64,000 bases of DNA. Origin: Anthracocystis setariae. Taxonomy: Eukaryota > Basidiomycota > Ustilaginomycetes > Ustilaginales > Ustilaginaceae. Positions 62,058-64,000 of the stretch are shown piece by piece (the stretch's first letter is position 1; every line of letters starts with the position of its first letter). Both the position numbers and the translations under genes were made by a program. The stretch is taken from assembly GCA_928724745.1 (NCBI GenBank), contig CAKMXJ010000006.1, forward strand, positions 310,001 to 374,000, read 5' to 3'. Below the pieces are notes generated by a model. It worked only from the letters and a program-made list of their open reading frames with translations, was not told the origin of the DNA and made no database searches.

Positions 62058-63101
62058 CTAGTACTTGAGTGGAGCTCCGTTCTTGTTAAGGATTTGCCTA
62101 ACCCGTTCCGGCATTGAGGAGATAACGGCGTTAATGTGATCCATGGTGACGTCGTCCCTCCAAACTTCTTGAGCGGCGATTGCTAATTGCTGTCGGGTCC
62201 GTGGTAGTGGTCTCCGCTTACTGAGCTTATTCTTGAGGATAAACCATATGTTCTCGATAGGGTTAAGATCCGGTGACATGCTGGGATGGTGTTGTGAGAC
62301 AATGTGATGACGTCGGCGGCTGTTCTTCGCGATCCTGGACTTGTGTACTGGAGCACCATCCTCAACAACCGACATATCCGTTCCTGCAACTGCATCCTTG
62401 AGCGGTCCGTCAATGATGAGCTCAGCGTACTTCTTTCCAGTTAAAGTTTCGGCTTTTGTCCATTCTCCATTGATATGGTGTCTCGGCTCCAGCGGAATGA
62501 CGACAAGAGGTGTTTTAAAGTTCCGGGCAATGCCTGCCCAAACCATAATCGATTGCCGGCCACTGTGGAACGTCGGGACCATAAGCCGTAACTCAGTCCG
62601 TTCGCCGAGCCGGCGGGTTACCCAAGATCGGCCTGGTCTCTCTCCAACTTCGATGTTGCTCTCGTCCGTAAACAGTATCTTATGCCAGTTTGTATTGCGA
62701 TTACAGCGAGCCCAGTGTACACGATCCTGCATGTGTTTAGCTGACAGCCACGGCTTCCTTAGAGCAATACGACGGTTTATACCATGCTTGTATGCTGTCT
62801 GCCGCAGTTGTGTTATGCCAACACCTCCAAGCGCTGCCGAGAGCTGCTTCCACGAGGCATAAGGCGTTCCAAGCGCTTCTCTAACCATAATCCTAACCTT
62901 CCGAGCATCCCACGTCGATTTCCGGCCTGTTCTTGTTAATGTGTTGACATGTCCACGTGCTCTGTACTTCCGGACGGTGTCATAGACCGTGCTTTTCGGA
63001 ATGCTTAATGTCTCACTGATCTTTCCCAGCAAGTAGCCTTCATTATGTAGTACTACCACCTGGGATCTCTCAGTGATCGATAGTTCTTTACTACAAACCA
63101 T
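62058..63101 (-). CDS. Tc1-type DD34E transposase
   Basis: A 347-residue cut-and-paste transposase, apparently intact. The N-terminal helix-turn-helix part (LSITERSQVVVLHNEGYLLGKISETLS, then IPKSTVYDTVRKY) binds the inverted repeats. A second HTH-like region follows around TGRKSTWDARKVRIMV. The catalytic triad is D in ILFTDESNIEV, D in SVVEDGAPVHK and E in SPDLNPIENIW, with 34 residues between the second D and the E, which is the Tc1 spacing. The GRPGRSWV-type linker and MVWAGIA block are also typical. Its ATG lies about 100 bp inside the right inverted repeat, as usual. No frameshift or stop is visible, so activity is possible if it is still expressed. Confidence 0.95.
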   Translation of the reverse strand: MVCSKELSITERSQVVVLHNEGYLLGKISETLSIPKSTVYDTVRKYRARGHVNTLTRTGRKSTWDARKVRIMVREALGTPYASWKQLSAALGGVGITQLRQTAYKHGINRRIALRKPWLSAKHMQDRVHWARCNRNTNWHKILFTDESNIEVGERPGRSWVTRRLGERTELRLMVPTFHSGRQSIMVWAGIARNFKTPLVVIPLEPRHHINGEWTKAETLTGKKYAELIIDGPLKDAVAGTDMSVVEDGAPVHKSRIAKNSRRRHHIVSQHHPSMSPDLNPIENIWFILKNKLSKRRPLPRTRQQLAIAAQEVWRDDVTMDHINAVISSMPERVRQILNKNGAPLKY

Positions 63102-63201
63102 GCTTGTTATGCTGTATCATTGTAATGTCATTACCATATCAAGCTACATGCTAACACACATGACGACGAGGAGGAGCGAAAATTGAGTAAATTATTGGAC
63201 C

Positions 63202-63222
63202 GTGCGGATAATTTCCGACAGG
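63202..63222 (-). repeat. right terminal inverted repeat of the Tc1/mariner element
   Basis: Perfect 21-bp inverted copy of the left end, followed by TA at 63223-63224. Confidence 0.95.
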
Positions 63223-63224
63223 TA

Positions 63225-64000
63225 CTGTACGGTACGACAGAAGCGAAGCTGCATGTGAGAGAGCAGCTGTTGCTGCACATGCAAGGGTGGGAATGAGCGT
63301 GGAAAATTTTGGTTCTCGCTTAACACGAAAAGAGCAGAGAGCATGATTGTCCCACATGTCTACCTCGGCTAGGTACAAGTGTCTGGCGGTGTTTCATTTG
63401 CTTTTGGCAAAGTCAATCCGCAACAAAGCCAGCCAGCGGCCGCTGCCCACGGGAGAGGATTTAAGCGCCAAGAGAGGATGGATCCTGCCGCTAGACAGGC
63501 GCCCGCGCCCGCACTTTTCTGACTCCGAACGACCCTTGCCTGTCCGCTTTCAGTGATTGCTGTCAGCTCTGATGAGTTGCGAGATGCGTCAAGCATCCTC
63601 ACTCTGTCCTGAGCTGACTGTCTCGCAGCTTAAAGCAAAGATTGGTGCGCACTTGTCTGTGGCGAACAGCACGACAAATGCGTTGCTTGTAAGCAGTCCA
63701 AAAATGATCCTTTGACTTTGAGTACAATATGTACAGAACTGCACCAGGCTCGTGCACACGCAGCCATAGTTAGAGTTGACCGAGTCTCAACATTGGAACT
63801 TTGACCGCTTGTGTCCGATCATCAGGATGAGACCCATGCCAAGCTGAACATACTTGTAGTACAATGTTTTAACCTGGAACGTCTTGGTCAGGTACTGTAT
63901 TGTACCGTACAGGATTGAGCGGTGCTGGGATCGCTTGCGAGCTCAGGTACGCCGGCAACGGGCCAGGAACGTGTGTGATGGACGCACAGGCACGGGGCCG
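63225..64000. other. unique flank to the right of the transposon nest
   Basis: I see no convincing gene. It continues the host sequence interrupted at 47884. It begins with CTGTACGGTAC, completing the motif cluster, and has another TACTGTATTGTACCGTACAG cluster near 63892-63911. Confidence 0.4.

Larger units (their letters stand above)
47887..63222 (-). mobile_element. Tc1/mariner DNA transposon, interrupted by nested retrotransposons
   Basis: The outermost element of the nest. It has 21-bp perfect terminal inverted repeats, TA duplications and an intact 347-residue DD34E transposase on the minus strand. Removing the copia insertion (with one copy of its duplication) leaves about 1.33 kb, the usual size for Tc1-type elements. 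The copia element entered between the left inverted repeat and the 3' end of the transposase gene, so the transposase frame was not damaged. Confidence 0.93.

Overview
The window looks like nuclear DNA of a basidiomycete yeast-like fungus, most likely a smut (Ustilaginales). I infer this from the compact, almost intronless genes, from long Ser/Gln/Gly-rich tails on conserved fungal proteins, and from the families present (Yak1, Gwt1, Coq9, eIF2B-delta, an RFX factor, mitochondrial uS9). The species cannot be named from the sequence alone.

Layout. Positions 1-15,000 are a gene-dense arm: the 3' end of an unrecognised gene, a Yak1-type DYRK kinase, a PSMG4-like proteasome chaperone, mitochondrial ribosomal protein uS9m, a membrane-anchored S33/TAP-like hydrolase, and an RFX transcription factor with one short intron. 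Positions 15,000-27,450 hold about 12.4 kb with no gene I can support: microsatellites, homopolymers, an AT-rich patch and many copies of a TACTGTAC/GTACAGTA motif. Positions 27,450-46,700 are gene-dense again: eIF2B-delta (GCD2), COQ9, an inositol 5-phosphatase, GWT1, a small secreted protein, a DEAD-box helicase with a mitochondrial-type N-terminus, a PPR-like/octanoyltransferase (LIP2) fusion ORF, and a large disordered protein. Several products are mitochondrial (uS9m, COQ9, helicase, LIP2), but nothing shows coregulation.

Positions 47,885-63,224 are a three-level nest of transposons. A Tc1/mariner DNA transposon (21-bp inverted repeats, TA target duplication, DD34E transposase on the minus strand) was hit by a Ty1/copia retrotransposon (799-bp LTRs, 2 differences). 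That element was in turn hit by a Ty3/gypsy chromodomain retrotransposon (143-bp LTRs, 1 difference). Both LTR elements are flanked by the same 5-bp duplication, TGAAC.

The most unusual content lies inside the nest. (i) The gypsy pol has the body of RNase H moved to the far C-terminus, behind integrase and chromodomain. (ii) The gypsy gag ends in a textbook -1 frameshift heptamer (TTTAAAC) abutting the gag stop, followed by a possible pseudoknot. (iii) The copia element carries many copies of a palindrome (consensus AACCCGACGTCGGGTT) in its LTRs and within its coding sequence, read in two phases. (iv) The copia pol stops inside RNase H and is followed by a small ORF with a Zn2Cys6-like cysteine pattern, which the gypsy insertion split.
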